Translations under genes and position numbers: made by a program
Origin: Microbacterium nanhaiense
Lineage (GTDB): Bacteria > Actinomycetota > Actinomycetes > Actinomycetales > Microbacteriaceae
Assembly: GCF_014646015.1 (NCBI RefSeq)
Contig: NZ_BMMQ01000002.1
Location: 62,277-126,276 of the forward strand
Direction: 5' to 3'
DNA length: 64,000 nt
The notes under the pieces: model-generated
Told to the model about the DNA's origin: nothing
What the model saw: the letters and a program-made list of their open reading frames with translations, nothing else
The model's database searches: none
Part shown: positions 42,268 through 50,487 of the stretch, piece by piece
How the letters are laid out: each line of letters begins with the position of its first letter
How positions within the stretch are numbered: position 1 is the first letter of the stretch

Positions 42268-42308
42268 CACGCGTATGGGCCCGGAGATCCTCCGGGCCCA
42301 TACGCGTG
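42268..42308. terminator. Bidirectional hairpin terminator
   Basis: Perfect 19-base stem (42268-42286 with 42290-42308) around a three-base loop, between the convergent aroG and the kinase gene. Confidence 0.85.
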
Positions 42309-42319
42309 TCCGCGATCGC

Positions 42320-44335
42320 TTAGTCGCCGAGGCTGGCCAGGCGCGCGTTGAGCGTCACCGTCGAACCCGGCAGGACGTTCTCACCCGCGGCGGGTGATGT
42401 CGACTGAACGACGACGAAGCTCCCGAGCCCGGCGTTCATGAAGGCCGACCACTTGCCCGTGTCGTACGAGGCGGTAAGCCCCGCATTCTCGAGAATCGCG
42501 ATCGCGTCCGGAAGGGTCGTCCCGGAGGGGATCTCCGGAACGGGCACGGGCTGAGGGCCCTGGGACTCGACGATCGTGACCGTGTCTCCCGGGTGCAGTT
42601 CCGCGTCGGGGGCGGCGGGCTCGTAGCGGATGACGGCGCCGGCCTCCACCGTGTCGCTGTACTCCAGGGTGTTCTCCGCCGCGACCTCGAGGCCCGCATC
42701 GGTGAGGCGCTCGCGCGCGTCCTCCGCGGAGACGCCCGCGACCTCGGGAACCGGGCCCGCGGACGTCGTGAGCGTGAGGGTGTAGCCCTGGAAGGCGTTG
42801 CAGCCGTCGAGGCAGGCGTAGCCCTCGTCGTCGGCCGTCTTCGACACGCTCGCGCCGATGACCGTGCCCGCTTCCCGTTCGTCGTATCGCTGCGGCGCGT
42901 CATCGGCGAGGGTGAGCACGGCGTCCTTGGCGTACTGCTCCACCTGTTCGTGCGTCATGCCGCGCAGGCGGACGACCGACACCTCGGCCGGGCCGAGCGA
43001 GGTCGTGATGGTGACCGTGTCGCCGGGATAAACGCGCGTGCCGGGTGCGGGGGAGACCGTGAGGATCCGTCCCGCCGCGATGGTGAGGCTGTGCTCCGTC
43101 TCGTGCTCGGGGACGAGCTCGAGATCGCGCAGCTGCACCGCGGCGTCGTCGTATGGCGTCGTGGTCGCGATGACGGGCACCGGGATCATCGAGCCGGGGC
43201 CGGATCCGAACCACCAGCCCGTGCCGCCGGTCGCGAGTGCCAGGACGACCGCCATGGTCGCCGCCCACCAGCCCCGCAGCCTGCGCCGGCGGGTCTTCAC
43301 GCGGAGCCGCTCGGCATTGCCGTCGGTGGCGGGAGGTGCGCCCTCTTCCGCGGTGACCGCGCCCGGAAGGACGCTCGTGATCCCGCCCGTGTCCATCGAG
43401 GGCGGCAGGAGCGCCGTCTCGCCCTCGTCCGAGTCATCGCCGAGGTCGGTCGCCGGCCGCGCGCGCCCCTGCGGGGCGAGGGGCTGAATGCCGAGCTGCG
43501 CCTCGATCTCGCGGAGGCGCTCGAGCATCTCGCCGGCGTCCGCGGGGCGCTCATCGGGGGAGCGTTCGGTCGACCACAGGACCAGCTCGTCGAGCTGCTC
43601 GGGCACGGCGGGGTTCTTCATGCTCGGGCGCGGCACGCTCTCCGTGGCGTGCTGGTAGGCGATCTGCATCGGCTGATCGCCCCGGTAGGGCTGCTCGCCC
43701 GTCAGCATCTCGTAGAGCATGATCCCGAGAGCGTAGATGTCGGCGCGCGCATCGGCGGTGCCCTGTGACATGAGCTCGGGCGCGAGATAGGCGATGGTTC
43801 CCAGCAGCTGCTGTCCCGTGGCCGTGTTCGCGCTCGTCGCCCTCGCCAGCCCGAAGTCACCGATCTTGATCCGGCCGTCTTCGGCGATCAGGACGTTCTC
43901 GGGCTTCACGTCTCGGTGGATGTAGCCGGCGCTGTGGGCGGACGCGAGGCCCGACAGCACCGCGTGCATGACGGTGATCGTGTGCTCGATCGACAGGCGG
44001 CCGGTCTCGTTGATGAGGTCGCGCAGGGTCGCGCCGGGGAGGTGCTCCATCACGAGATACGCGATGTCGTCGTCCTGGCCCTGGTCGAACACGCTGACGA
44101 CGTGCGGGTCGCTGAGCCGTGCGGCGGCCCGCGCCTCTTGGATGAACCGCGCCTGGAAGCGGTCGTCGTCGCTCAGGTGATGGTGCATGACCTTGATCGC
44201 GACGCGCCGCTCGAGGCGCAGGTCGGTCGCGAGGTACACCGTCGCCATGCCGCCGCGCGCGATGCGCGAGCGCACCCGGTATCTGCCATCGATCAGTCGC
44301 CCCACGAGGGGGTCGGCGGCAGGACGAGTGGACAC
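42320..44335 (-). CDS. Membrane Ser/Thr protein kinase with four PASTA repeats (at the pknL locus)
   Basis: 671 residues. Kinase domain, residues 15-280: glycine loop IARGGMATVY, catalytic lysine VAIKVM, HRDVKPEN, and DFGLA. A 70-residue linker leads to one membrane helix (WWAATMAVVLALATGGTGWW, near residue 355), then about four extracellular PASTA-like repeats; the second has an inserted Cys pair (YACLDGCNAF). PASTA kinases sense peptidoglycan fragments and regulate division and growth. The divergent Rv2175c-like gene places this at the mycobacterial pknL locus, whose kinase lacks PASTA repeats. TAAACT, six bases, GTG: leaderless. Confidence 0.92.
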   Translation of the reverse strand: MSTRPAADPLVGRLIDGRYRVRSRIARGGMATVYLATDLRLERRVAIKVMHHHLSDDDRFQARFIQEARAAARLSDPHVVSVFDQGQDDDIAYLVMEHLPGATLRDLINETGRLSIEHTITVMHAVLSGLASAHSAGYIHRDVKPENVLIAEDGRIKIGDFGLARATSANTATGQQLLGTIAYLAPELMSQGTADARADIYALGIMLYEMLTGEQPYRGDQPMQIAYQHATESVPRPSMKNPAVPEQLDELVLWSTERSPDERPADAGEMLERLREIEAQLGIQPLAPQGRARPATDLGDDSDEGETALLPPSMDTGGITSVLPGAVTAEEGAPPATDGNAERLRVKTRRRRLRGWWAATMAVVLALATGGTGWWFGSGPGSMIPVPVIATTTPYDDAAVQLRDLELVPEHETEHSLTIAAGRILTVSPAPGTRVYPGDTVTITTSLGPAEVSVVRLRGMTHEQVEQYAKDAVLTLADDAPQRYDEREAGTVIGASVSKTADDEGYACLDGCNAFQGYTLTLTTSAGPVPEVAGVSAEDARERLTDAGLEVAAENTLEYSDTVEAGAVIRYEPAAPDAELHPGDTVTIVESQGPQPVPVPEIPSGTTLPDAIAILENAGLTASYDTGKWSAFMNAGLGSFVVVQSTSPAAGENVLPGSTVTLNARLASLGD

Positions 44336-44437
44336 CAGATCAGTTTACGGAGATCGCGCCCGTCCAACCGTGAGGACGCTCCGGACGGCCCATGCGAGTC
44401 CCGCGAGCCCCCAGGCGTCGCGTGAGAGGATCGAGGG

Positions 44438-44773
44438 GTGATGAACGAATCGATCGAGTGGCTGAATCTTCCCGACGTGGCCGAGCGCCTGGGGGAGACC
44501 CCGGGCCGCGTCAGCCGCCTTCTCGACGAGCGGGCCCTCGTGTCGGTGCGCCGCGACGGAATTCGCGTCGTTCCCGCCGACTTCATCGACGGCGACCGCC
44601 CGCTGGCGTCGCTGCGCGGCACCGTGATCCTTCTGGGCGACGCGGGCTTCGACGACGAAGAGATCATTGCCTGGCTGTACACGGAGGAGCCGGAACTCGG
44701 TCACCCGCCGATCCAGTCGCTCCTCGCCGGGCGCAAGTCCGAGGTCCGTCGGGTCGCCGCGGCGCTCCTCTGA
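44438..44773 (+). CDS. Rv2175c family DNA-binding protein
   Basis: 111 residues (from GTG 44438; an ATG follows immediately at 44441). A winged helix-turn-helix lies at the N-terminus (IEWLNLPDVAERLGETPGRVSRLLDERALVSVRRDGI); the C-terminus (WLYTEEPELGHPPIQSLLAGRKSEVRRVAAALL) is the conserved family tail. In M. tuberculosis the orthologue is a substrate of the adjacent kinase PknL, which controls its DNA binding. The divergent position to the kinase gene preserves that link. GAGGAT six bases before the GTG is a weak -10 candidate. Confidence 0.85.
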   Translation: MMNESIEWLNLPDVAERLGETPGRVSRLLDERALVSVRRDGIRVVPADFIDGDRPLASLRGTVILLGDAGFDDEEIIAWLYTEEPELGHPPIQSLLAGRKSEVRRVAAALL

Positions 44774-44784
44774 CGAGGACGCGC

Positions 44785-44800
44785 CACCGGCGAGCGCCGG
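44785..44800. terminator. Small hairpin between convergent genes
   Basis: ACCGGC-GAGC-GCCGGT, six-base stem with tetraloop, immediately before the stop codon of the convergent prenyl synthase gene. It may act as a weak terminator. Confidence 0.35.
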
Positions 44801-44801
44801 T

Positions 44802-45896
44802 CTAGGCCGCGCGCACGGTCGTCGCGGTGACGAGGTCGTCGAGCTCGCGCGCCGCGAGGTCATCGAAGTCGGCCGCCGCGATCGCGTCACGCGCGCGCTG
44901 GGCGTAGTCCGCGATCTCGCGCTCGACCCGGTCCAGCGCCCCCGTTTCGCGGATCAATGACTGCAACTGGGCGATCTCCTCGCCCGACATCGGCGAGCCG
45001 AGTCGCGCGTCGAACGCCGCGCGGGACGCCGGATCCATGCGTTCGCGGGCATATGCGACGAGCAGCGTGCGCTTGCCCTCCGTCAGGTCGTCGCCGGCGG
45101 GTTTGCCCGTCAGCCCCGGATCGCCGAAGGCGCCCAGCACGTCGTCGCGGAGCTGGAAGGCGAGCCCCAGCGGATGGCCGATCTCGGACAGCGCCGTGCG
45201 CACCTCGCTCGTCGCGGCGCCGATGTCGGCCCCGAGTAGCAGGGGCTGCTGCACGCTGTATCGCGCGGACTTCAGAACAGCGATGCGCCGCGCGCGGTCG
45301 GCATGGAGCGCGTCGGGAGTCGTCGGCCACGCCGCCTCGCCCGCGACGTCCAGGAACTGCCCGAGCGTGACGTCTCGGCGCATGCGCGCGTACTGCGCGC
45401 GGGCGCGCCGCGCGGCCGCGGCCTCGACATCGTCCAGGGCCTCCTCGAACAGATCGTCGCTCCACCCGAGGAGCAGATCGCCCAGGAGGATCGCGCCTGT
45501 GCGCCCGAACTCCTCCGATGAACCGGACCACCCGCGTCCGCGGTGTGCGGACTCGAGCGCGCGCCAGGTCGAGGGGGCCCCGCGGCGGGTATCGGAGTTG
45601 TCGACGATGTCGTCGTGCACGAGGGCTGCGGCCTGGAAGACCTCGAGCGCTGCACCGAGGGCGATAATGCTCTCCGGGGAGGAGGCGGCCCCGGCCGCTC
45701 GCCATCCCCAGAATGCGAAGCGGGCCCGGAGGCGCTTGCCGCCCGTCAGGGCCGCGGAGGCGTGCTCGAGGAGCACGTCGACGACAGGATCCGAGGCGCC
45801 GAGTACCTCGTCGCGAGCGATCTCTTCGCGCCGATCCCGGACGAAGATATCCAGCCGCTCGGAGATGTCTGTGATGATGTCCTGAAGAGTCGACAC
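44802..45896 (-). CDS. Polyprenyl synthetase (geranylgeranyl/farnesyl diphosphate synthase type)
   Basis: 364 residues. Both aspartate-rich motifs of trans-prenyltransferases are present: DDIVDNSDTRRG near residue 98 (first DDxxD) and DDVLGAFGD near residue 255 (second). It condenses isopentenyl diphosphate with allylic diphosphates to C15-C20 or longer chains for menaquinone or carotenoids; chain length cannot be read with confidence. The GTG start is supported by TAGGCT six bases upstream (leaderless). It is divergent from the DUF3040 gene, 69 bases away. Confidence 0.9.
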   Translation of the reverse strand: MSTLQDIITDISERLDIFVRDRREEIARDEVLGASDPVVDVLLEHASAALTGGKRLRARFAFWGWRAAGAASSPESIIALGAALEVFQAAALVHDDIVDNSDTRRGAPSTWRALESAHRGRGWSGSSEEFGRTGAILLGDLLLGWSDDLFEEALDDVEAAAARRARAQYARMRRDVTLGQFLDVAGEAAWPTTPDALHADRARRIAVLKSARYSVQQPLLLGADIGAATSEVRTALSEIGHPLGLAFQLRDDVLGAFGDPGLTGKPAGDDLTEGKRTLLVAYARERMDPASRAAFDARLGSPMSGEEIAQLQSLIRETGALDRVEREIADYAQRARDAIAAADFDDLAARELDDLVTATTVRAA

Positions 45897-45965
45897 ACAC
45901 CTAGCCTAGGCTGGCATGACGGCGATAAGATGTAAGCCGATCTTGATACCCGAGGGGGTTACACG

Positions 45966-46343
45966 ATGCCACTCTCCGAGCAGGAGCAGCGCCTTCTGGA
46001 TGAGATGGAACGCCATCTCATGCATAACGACGCCGATGTCGTTCACGCAGGTGCACCGCGCACGCTGAGCTACCGAAATCTTCTGGTGGGCGCGTTGCTC
46101 GTGCTCGTCGGTCTGGGTGCGGTCCTCGCCGGGATTTCGCTCTGGTCCGCGACCGCGGTCGTCGCGGTCATCGTCGGTGTCGTCGGCTTCGCGGCGATGG
46201 TGTTCGGCGTCATTCTCGCCTTCACGCCCGCCAAGGGATCCGCGCCCGCGGAAGCGTCGACCTCGACGCGCGCGCCCCGCGGATCCGACTCCTCGTTCAT
46301 GGACAAGATGAACGACAGGTGGGATCGCCGCCAGCAGGGCTGA
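45966..46343 (+). CDS. DUF3040 membrane protein
   Basis: 125 residues. N-terminus MPLSEQEQRLLDEMERHLMHNDADV is the family signature, followed by two membrane helices (residues 40-85) and a flexible C-terminus with KMNDRWDRR. DUF3040 proteins are confined to actinobacteria and the gene frequently lies just upstream of mraZ, as here; function unknown, but synteny suggests a link to division or envelope. Ribosome binding site GAGGGGG. A textbook terminator follows, so it is separate from the dcw operon. Confidence 0.87.
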   Translation: MPLSEQEQRLLDEMERHLMHNDADVVHAGAPRTLSYRNLLVGALLVLVGLGAVLAGISLWSATAVVAVIVGVVGFAAMVFGVILAFTPAKGSAPAEASTSTRAPRGSDSSFMDKMNDRWDRRQQG

Positions 46344-46361
46344 TCCCCTCCACTACCTCCG

Positions 46362-46392
46362 AGCGCCGCTCCTTCGGGAGCGGCGCTTTTTT
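46362..46392 (+). terminator. Rho-independent terminator after DUF3040 gene
   Basis: AGCGCCGCTCC-TTCG-GGAGCGGCGCT followed by six Ts, an unusually classical terminator for this genome. It insulates the dcw operon from upstream transcription. Confidence 0.93.
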
Positions 46393-46531
46393 GCGTGCGC
46401 CGGGCGACACGCCGCGACGGCCTCCACACCCGCGCCGTGCCCTCCACTTCGCTCCACCGCGGAGTTTTCGCGCGATCTCGCGGGACAGGCCACGCGAAAT
46501 CACCGTATTCTTGCCGCCGACACCTCAAAAG

Positions 46532-46556
46532 TGGGGGAAAGTGGAGTAATGTGGGG
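46532..46556 (+). promoter_or_regulatory. MraZ box: three TGGRG repeats
   Basis: TGGGG (46532-46536), TGGAG (46542-46546) and TGGGG (46552-46556), spaced exactly five bases apart. This is the direct-repeat arrangement bound by MraZ upstream of its own operon in other bacteria. The repeats lie 42 bases before mraZ and enclose a TAATG that could belong to the -10 box. Confidence 0.8.
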
Positions 46557-46597
46557 GCCACTTCGCAGAGGGCCATCGCAAAGGGGGTGACGGGCCG

Positions 46598-47029
46598 ATG
46601 CTTCTTGGGACTCACACTCCGAAGCTCGACGACAAAGGCCGCGTCATCCTGCCCGCGAAGTTCCGTGAGGAGCTCGCTGGCGGCGTCGTCATCACCCGCG
46701 GACAGGAACGATGCCTCTACGTCTTCTCGACGGCGGAGTTCGAACAGGTCCACGAGAAGATCCGACAGGCTCCGCTCAGCAACAAGCAGGCGCGTGACTT
46801 CATGCGCCTGTTCCTGTCGGGGGCGAGCGCCGAGGCTCCCGACGGACAAAACCGCATCACGATTCCCGCGCACCTGCGCCAGTACGCCGGCCTCGGCAAG
46901 GAGCTCGTCGTCACCGGTGTGGGTGCCCACGCCGAGATCTGGTCGGCCGAGGCCTGGGACGCGTACCTGGCGGGCAACGAGGATTCCTTCGCCGAGATGC
47001 AGGAGGAGGTGATCCCGGGACTCTTCTAG
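46598..47029 (+). CDS. mraZ: Transcriptional regulator MraZ
   Basis: 143 residues, containing two SpoVT/AbrB-like swapped-hairpin domains: [26 protein letters not shown] and the second [34 protein letters not shown]. It binds repeats upstream of its own gene and controls the dcw operon. Ribosome binding site AAAGGGGG. It is first in the cluster, about 100 bases before rsmH. Confidence 0.97.
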   Translation: MLLGTHTPKLDDKGRVILPAKFREELAGGVVITRGQERCLYVFSTAEFEQVHEKIRQAPLSNKQARDFMRLFLSGASAEAPDGQNRITIPAHLRQYAGLGKELVVTGVGAHAEIWSAEAWDAYLAGNEDSFAEMQEEVIPGLF

Positions 47030-47132
47030 CACGGCGGTCGTGACTCCCAGCCGCGGCCCTGTCTCCACTTCCCCGGAGACAGGTCGCGCGGATGGGGATC
47101 AGGGCCTCCGACATCGAACAACCGGAAGTGAC

Positions 47133-48077
47133 ATGGACCCCCGAGACATCCACACCCCCGTCATGCTCGAGCGCTGCCTCGAGCTCCTCGCGCCCGCGCT
47201 CGAGCGCGAGGGCGCGACATACGTCGACGGCACGCTCGGCATGGGCGGGCACGCCGAGGCGGTCCTCGCGCGCTTCCCGGGGGCGCGACTCGTCGGCCTC
47301 GATCGCGACACCGACGCGCTCCGCATCGCGGGGGAGCGGCTGGCCTCCTACGGAGACCGGGTCCGTCTCGTACACACCGTCTACGACGGCATCCTGGAGG
47401 CGCTCGGTGGGACCCGCGCGGACGGGATCCTCTACGATCTGGGCGTCTCGTCGCTGCAGCTCGATGAGGCGGAGCGCGGCTTCGCCTACGCGCAGGACGC
47501 CCCCCTCGACATGCGGATGGATCAGACGAGCGGGATCACGGCGGCGGACGTCGTCGGCACCTATGGCGAGGGCGACCTCCGCCGAATCTTCGAGCGCTAC
47601 GGCGAGGAGAAGCTCGCGGGACGCTACGCCCGGGCCATCATCGACGAGCGCTCGCGCGGCGCCATCACGCGCTCGGGCCACCTGGTCGACGTCCTCCAGA
47701 AAGCCACACCCGCCGCCCTGCGCAACGCCGGTCATCCCGCTAAGCGGGTCTTCCAGGCGCTGCGCATCGAGGTCAACGGGGAACTGACCGCGCTCGAACG
47801 CGCGATCCCCGCCGCGCTCGAATCTCTGAGTGTCGGGGGCCGACTCGTCGTGCTCAGCTACCAGTCGCTCGAGGACCGTTTCATCAAGCGTCTCTTCGCC
47901 GAGGCGACGCGCTCGACCGCGCCCGCAGGGCTCCCGTTCGAACTGCCCGAACACCAGCCGAAGTTCCGACTGCTCGTCAAGGGCACCGAGCTCGCCTCCG
48001 AGGAGGAGGCGGCGCGCAACCCGCGCGCGAAGCCCGTGCGCCTCAGGGCGATCGAAAGAATCCGGGAGAGTGCATGA
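47133..48077 (+). CDS. rsmH: 16S rRNA (cytosine-1402 N4) methyltransferase
   Basis: 314 residues. It methylates N4 of C1402 in the ribosomal P site using S-adenosylmethionine. The SAM site is [16 protein letters not shown] near residue 30, then GLDRDTDAL, and the family blocks [32 protein letters not shown] and [16 protein letters not shown]. The start ([12 protein letters not shown]) is preceded by CGGAAG and fits the family N-terminus; upstream in-frame residues are unlike the family. It overlaps ftsL by four bases. Confidence 0.97.
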   Translation: MDPRDIHTPVMLERCLELLAPALEREGATYVDGTLGMGGHAEAVLARFPGARLVGLDRDTDALRIAGERLASYGDRVRLVHTVYDGILEALGGTRADGILYDLGVSSLQLDEAERGFAYAQDAPLDMRMDQTSGITAADVVGTYGEGDLRRIFERYGEEKLAGRYARAIIDERSRGAITRSGHLVDVLQKATPAALRNAGHPAKRVFQALRIEVNGELTALERAIPAALESLSVGGRLVVLSYQSLEDRFIKRLFAEATRSTAPAGLPFELPEHQPKFRLLVKGTELASEEEAARNPRAKPVRLRAIERIRESA

Positions 48078-48640
48078 GCATCGCCAACGCAAGCCTGCTT
48101 CCCTTCGAGCCGGCGCCGCGTCGCCAGGGGCCGCATCTCGAGGCCCTTCCGTCCCGACGCCGCAGGCCGCGCCTCGCATACGCGCTCGTGGCCATCGCCG
48201 GTGCCGCGCTCATCGCGCTCGCACAGCTCGGCATGACGATCCTCACCGCCCAGTCGAGCTACGACCTGGCCGCCGTCGAGCAGCAGCAGCAGCAGCTGAC
48301 GCTCGACAAGCAGGAGCTCACGGAGGATCTGGCGGGCCTCGCCTCGCCGCAGTACCTCGCCGCAAACGCCTCGGCGCTCGGCATGGTCATCGACTCGACG
48401 CCGAGCTACCTTCGGCTGAGCGACTCGGCCATCCTGGGATCGGGCGCGGCCGCGGGCGACACGTCGACGGTGAACGTGCAGAACGGCAACGCCGCGGCAA
48501 ACGCCCTCATCGCGCAGACCCCCCTCGTGACGGACGACGAGCTGACGATCGCCGACGTGACGCCGCAGCAGGAGGCGCCGGCGACCGTGACCGAGGCGCC
48601 GCCTCTTGAGGGCGGGCTGCCCGCACCCCAGACGCACTGA
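48074..48640 (+). CDS. ftsL: FtsL-like cell division protein
   Basis: 188 residues. A 35-residue basic cytoplasmic tail, one membrane helix (residues 36-60), then a short coiled coil beginning [44 protein letters not shown], ending in a disordered Pro/Thr/Ala-rich tail. FtsL bridges FtsB and FtsQ in the divisome. Identification is by position between rsmH and ftsI, topology and the 'LASPxYLxxxAxxLGM' pattern. It starts inside the rsmH stop (ATGA). A run of five CAG codons is a possible slippage site. Confidence 0.87.
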   Translation: MSIANASLLPFEPAPRRQGPHLEALPSRRRRPRLAYALVAIAGAALIALAQLGMTILTAQSSYDLAAVEQQQQQLTLDKQELTEDLAGLASPQYLAANASALGMVIDSTPSYLRLSDSAILGSGAAAGDTSTVNVQNGNAAANALIAQTPLVTDDELTIADVTPQQEAPATVTEAPPLEGGLPAPQTH

Positions 48641-48662
48641 GACGACGGCGAGGAGGACACAC

Positions 48663-50459
48663 ATGACGAAGGCGGAGACGCGCTCCGCGCGCCGGAGAAG
48701 CGGCATCGCGGCCGTTGTCGTGCTCGCGATCCTCGCCGTCTTCGCGGTGCGGCTTTTTGACATCCAGGTGGTCAACGCCGATTCGCTCCGGGCCGACGCC
48801 GAGAAGCACGGCAACTTCACCGCATCCGCGGTTCTCCCCGGCATCCGCGGCTCGATTATCGACAGCGAGGGAACCGTCCTCGCGGCCAGCTCCGTCGCCT
48901 ACGACGCCGCCCTCGACCCCGCGCTCGTCGACGAGGTCGACCGCATCGACGATGCGGGCAATAAGTACGTCGAGTCGTGGGGGCGGCTTGCGGAGCGGAT
49001 CGGCGCGATCATCGACATGTCGGGCGCCGAGGTCGAGAAGGTCGCCTCCGACGCCCTCGAGGCCAACCCGGACAGCCGCTACGCGGTGCTGAAGAAGGGG
49101 CTGTCGACCGAGCAGTACCGCGCCCTCGTGGACCTCGACGCGCCCATGCTTGCGCTGTCGAGCGAGAAGACCCGCACCTACCCGAACGGCGCCGTCGGCG
49201 GAAACCTCGTCGGCTTCCTCGATGCCTCCGAGACCCCGCAGGAGGGCTACGAGCAGCTCGGGAACGCCTGCCTCGAGTCGACGGACGGCCGCCTGAGCTA
49301 TCAGCGATCGGGCGACGGCGGCGTGAAGATTCCCGGCACTACGAAGGAAGATCCGGCTCCGCACGACGGGGGAACGCTTCAGCTCACGATCGACAGCGAT
49401 CTCAGCTGGTATCTGCTGCAGATGCTGAAGGAAGAGGTCGAGACGCAGAAGGCGCAGGCCGGCTCGATCATGGTGGTCGACGTCAAGACGGGCGAAATCA
49501 AGTCGGCGGTCGACTACCCGACCCTCGACCCCAACGATCCCGCGGCGTCCGACCCCGAGGACCGCGGCGCGCCCGTGCTGCGCCGCCTGTTCGAACCCGG
49601 CTCGACGTTCAAGGCCGTGACGATCGCGACGCTCCTCGACGCGGGCGCGGTGACCCCGCTCACCGCGGTCGAGGCCTCGAGCAACGAGACCTTTCCCAAC
49701 GGCGCCCAGGTCGGCGACTCCTTCGCCCACCCCACCTACCGCTACACGGTCGCGGGCGCGCTCATCGACTCGTCTAACGTGGCGCTGTCGAAGCTCGGCG
49801 AGCTCGTGCCCGATCAGACGCGTTACGAGTACCTCAAGAAGTTCGGTGTCGGCGAGGGCAGCGCCATCGGGTACAGCTACGAGCCCGAGGGCGTGATCCA
49901 CCCGGCCGATACCTGGGACAACCAGACCCATTACGCGACGAGCTTCGGGCAGGGCATCGCGGTCACCATGCAGCAGGTGGTGGGCGCGTACCAGGCGATC
50001 GCGAACGGCGGCGTGAAGAAGCCCTTGCACCTCGTCGAGGGCTGCACGAGCGCCGACGGCCAGGTCACCGCCCCGACGCTCCCCGCCGATGAGCAGATCA
50101 TCAGCGAGGAGACCTCGGAGCAGATGCTCGACCTCCTCGAGAACGTCGCCGTTCAGGGCACGAACGCCGACGCGATCGAGATCCCCGGGTATCGCATCGG
50201 CATCAAGACCGGTACCGCGCAGGTCGCGAACGGCCAGGGCGGCTACAAGTCCGGGGTCTACTTCACCAGCATGATCGGCGTCGCGCCGATCGAGGATCCC
50301 CAGTACATCGTGATGGTGAGCCTGGACCAGCCGCGTAGAGTAACCTCGTCGGCGGCGAACGCTCCCGCGTTCCAGAAGGCCATGACTCACGTGCTGCAGT
50401 ACTACCGAGTGCCGCCGTCGACCGAACCTTTCGAGCCCCTCCCCAAGTTCGCTGAATGA
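48663..50459 (+). CDS. ftsI: Septal transpeptidase, class B penicillin-binding protein FtsI
   Basis: 598 residues, one N-terminal membrane helix (SGIAAVVVLAILAVFAVRLFDIQVV), a dimerisation domain, and a transpeptidase domain with the three active-site motifs: STFK (in EPGSTFKAV near residue 316), SSN (near 375) and KTG (IKTGTAQV near 518). It cross-links septal peptidoglycan during division. Ribosome binding site GAGGAG nine bases before the ATG. Only 28 bases separate it from murF; the murE gene usual at this place is missing. Confidence 0.96.
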   Translation: MTKAETRSARRRSGIAAVVVLAILAVFAVRLFDIQVVNADSLRADAEKHGNFTASAVLPGIRGSIIDSEGTVLAASSVAYDAALDPALVDEVDRIDDAGNKYVESWGRLAERIGAIIDMSGAEVEKVASDALEANPDSRYAVLKKGLSTEQYRALVDLDAPMLALSSEKTRTYPNGAVGGNLVGFLDASETPQEGYEQLGNACLESTDGRLSYQRSGDGGVKIPGTTKEDPAPHDGGTLQLTIDSDLSWYLLQMLKEEVETQKAQAGSIMVVDVKTGEIKSAVDYPTLDPNDPAASDPEDRGAPVLRRLFEPGSTFKAVTIATLLDAGAVTPLTAVEASSNETFPNGAQVGDSFAHPTYRYTVAGALIDSSNVALSKLGELVPDQTRYEYLKKFGVGEGSAIGYSYEPEGVIHPADTWDNQTHYATSFGQGIAVTMQQVVGAYQAIANGGVKKPLHLVEGCTSADGQVTAPTLPADEQIISEETSEQMLDLLENVAVQGTNADAIEIPGYRIGIKTGTAQVANGQGGYKSGVYFTSMIGVAPIEDPQYIVMVSLDQPRRVTSSAANAPAFQKAMTHVLQYYRVPPSTEPFEPLPKFAE

Positions 50460-50487
50460 CGCGCGAAGCCTCGCGCGAAGGATCCAC

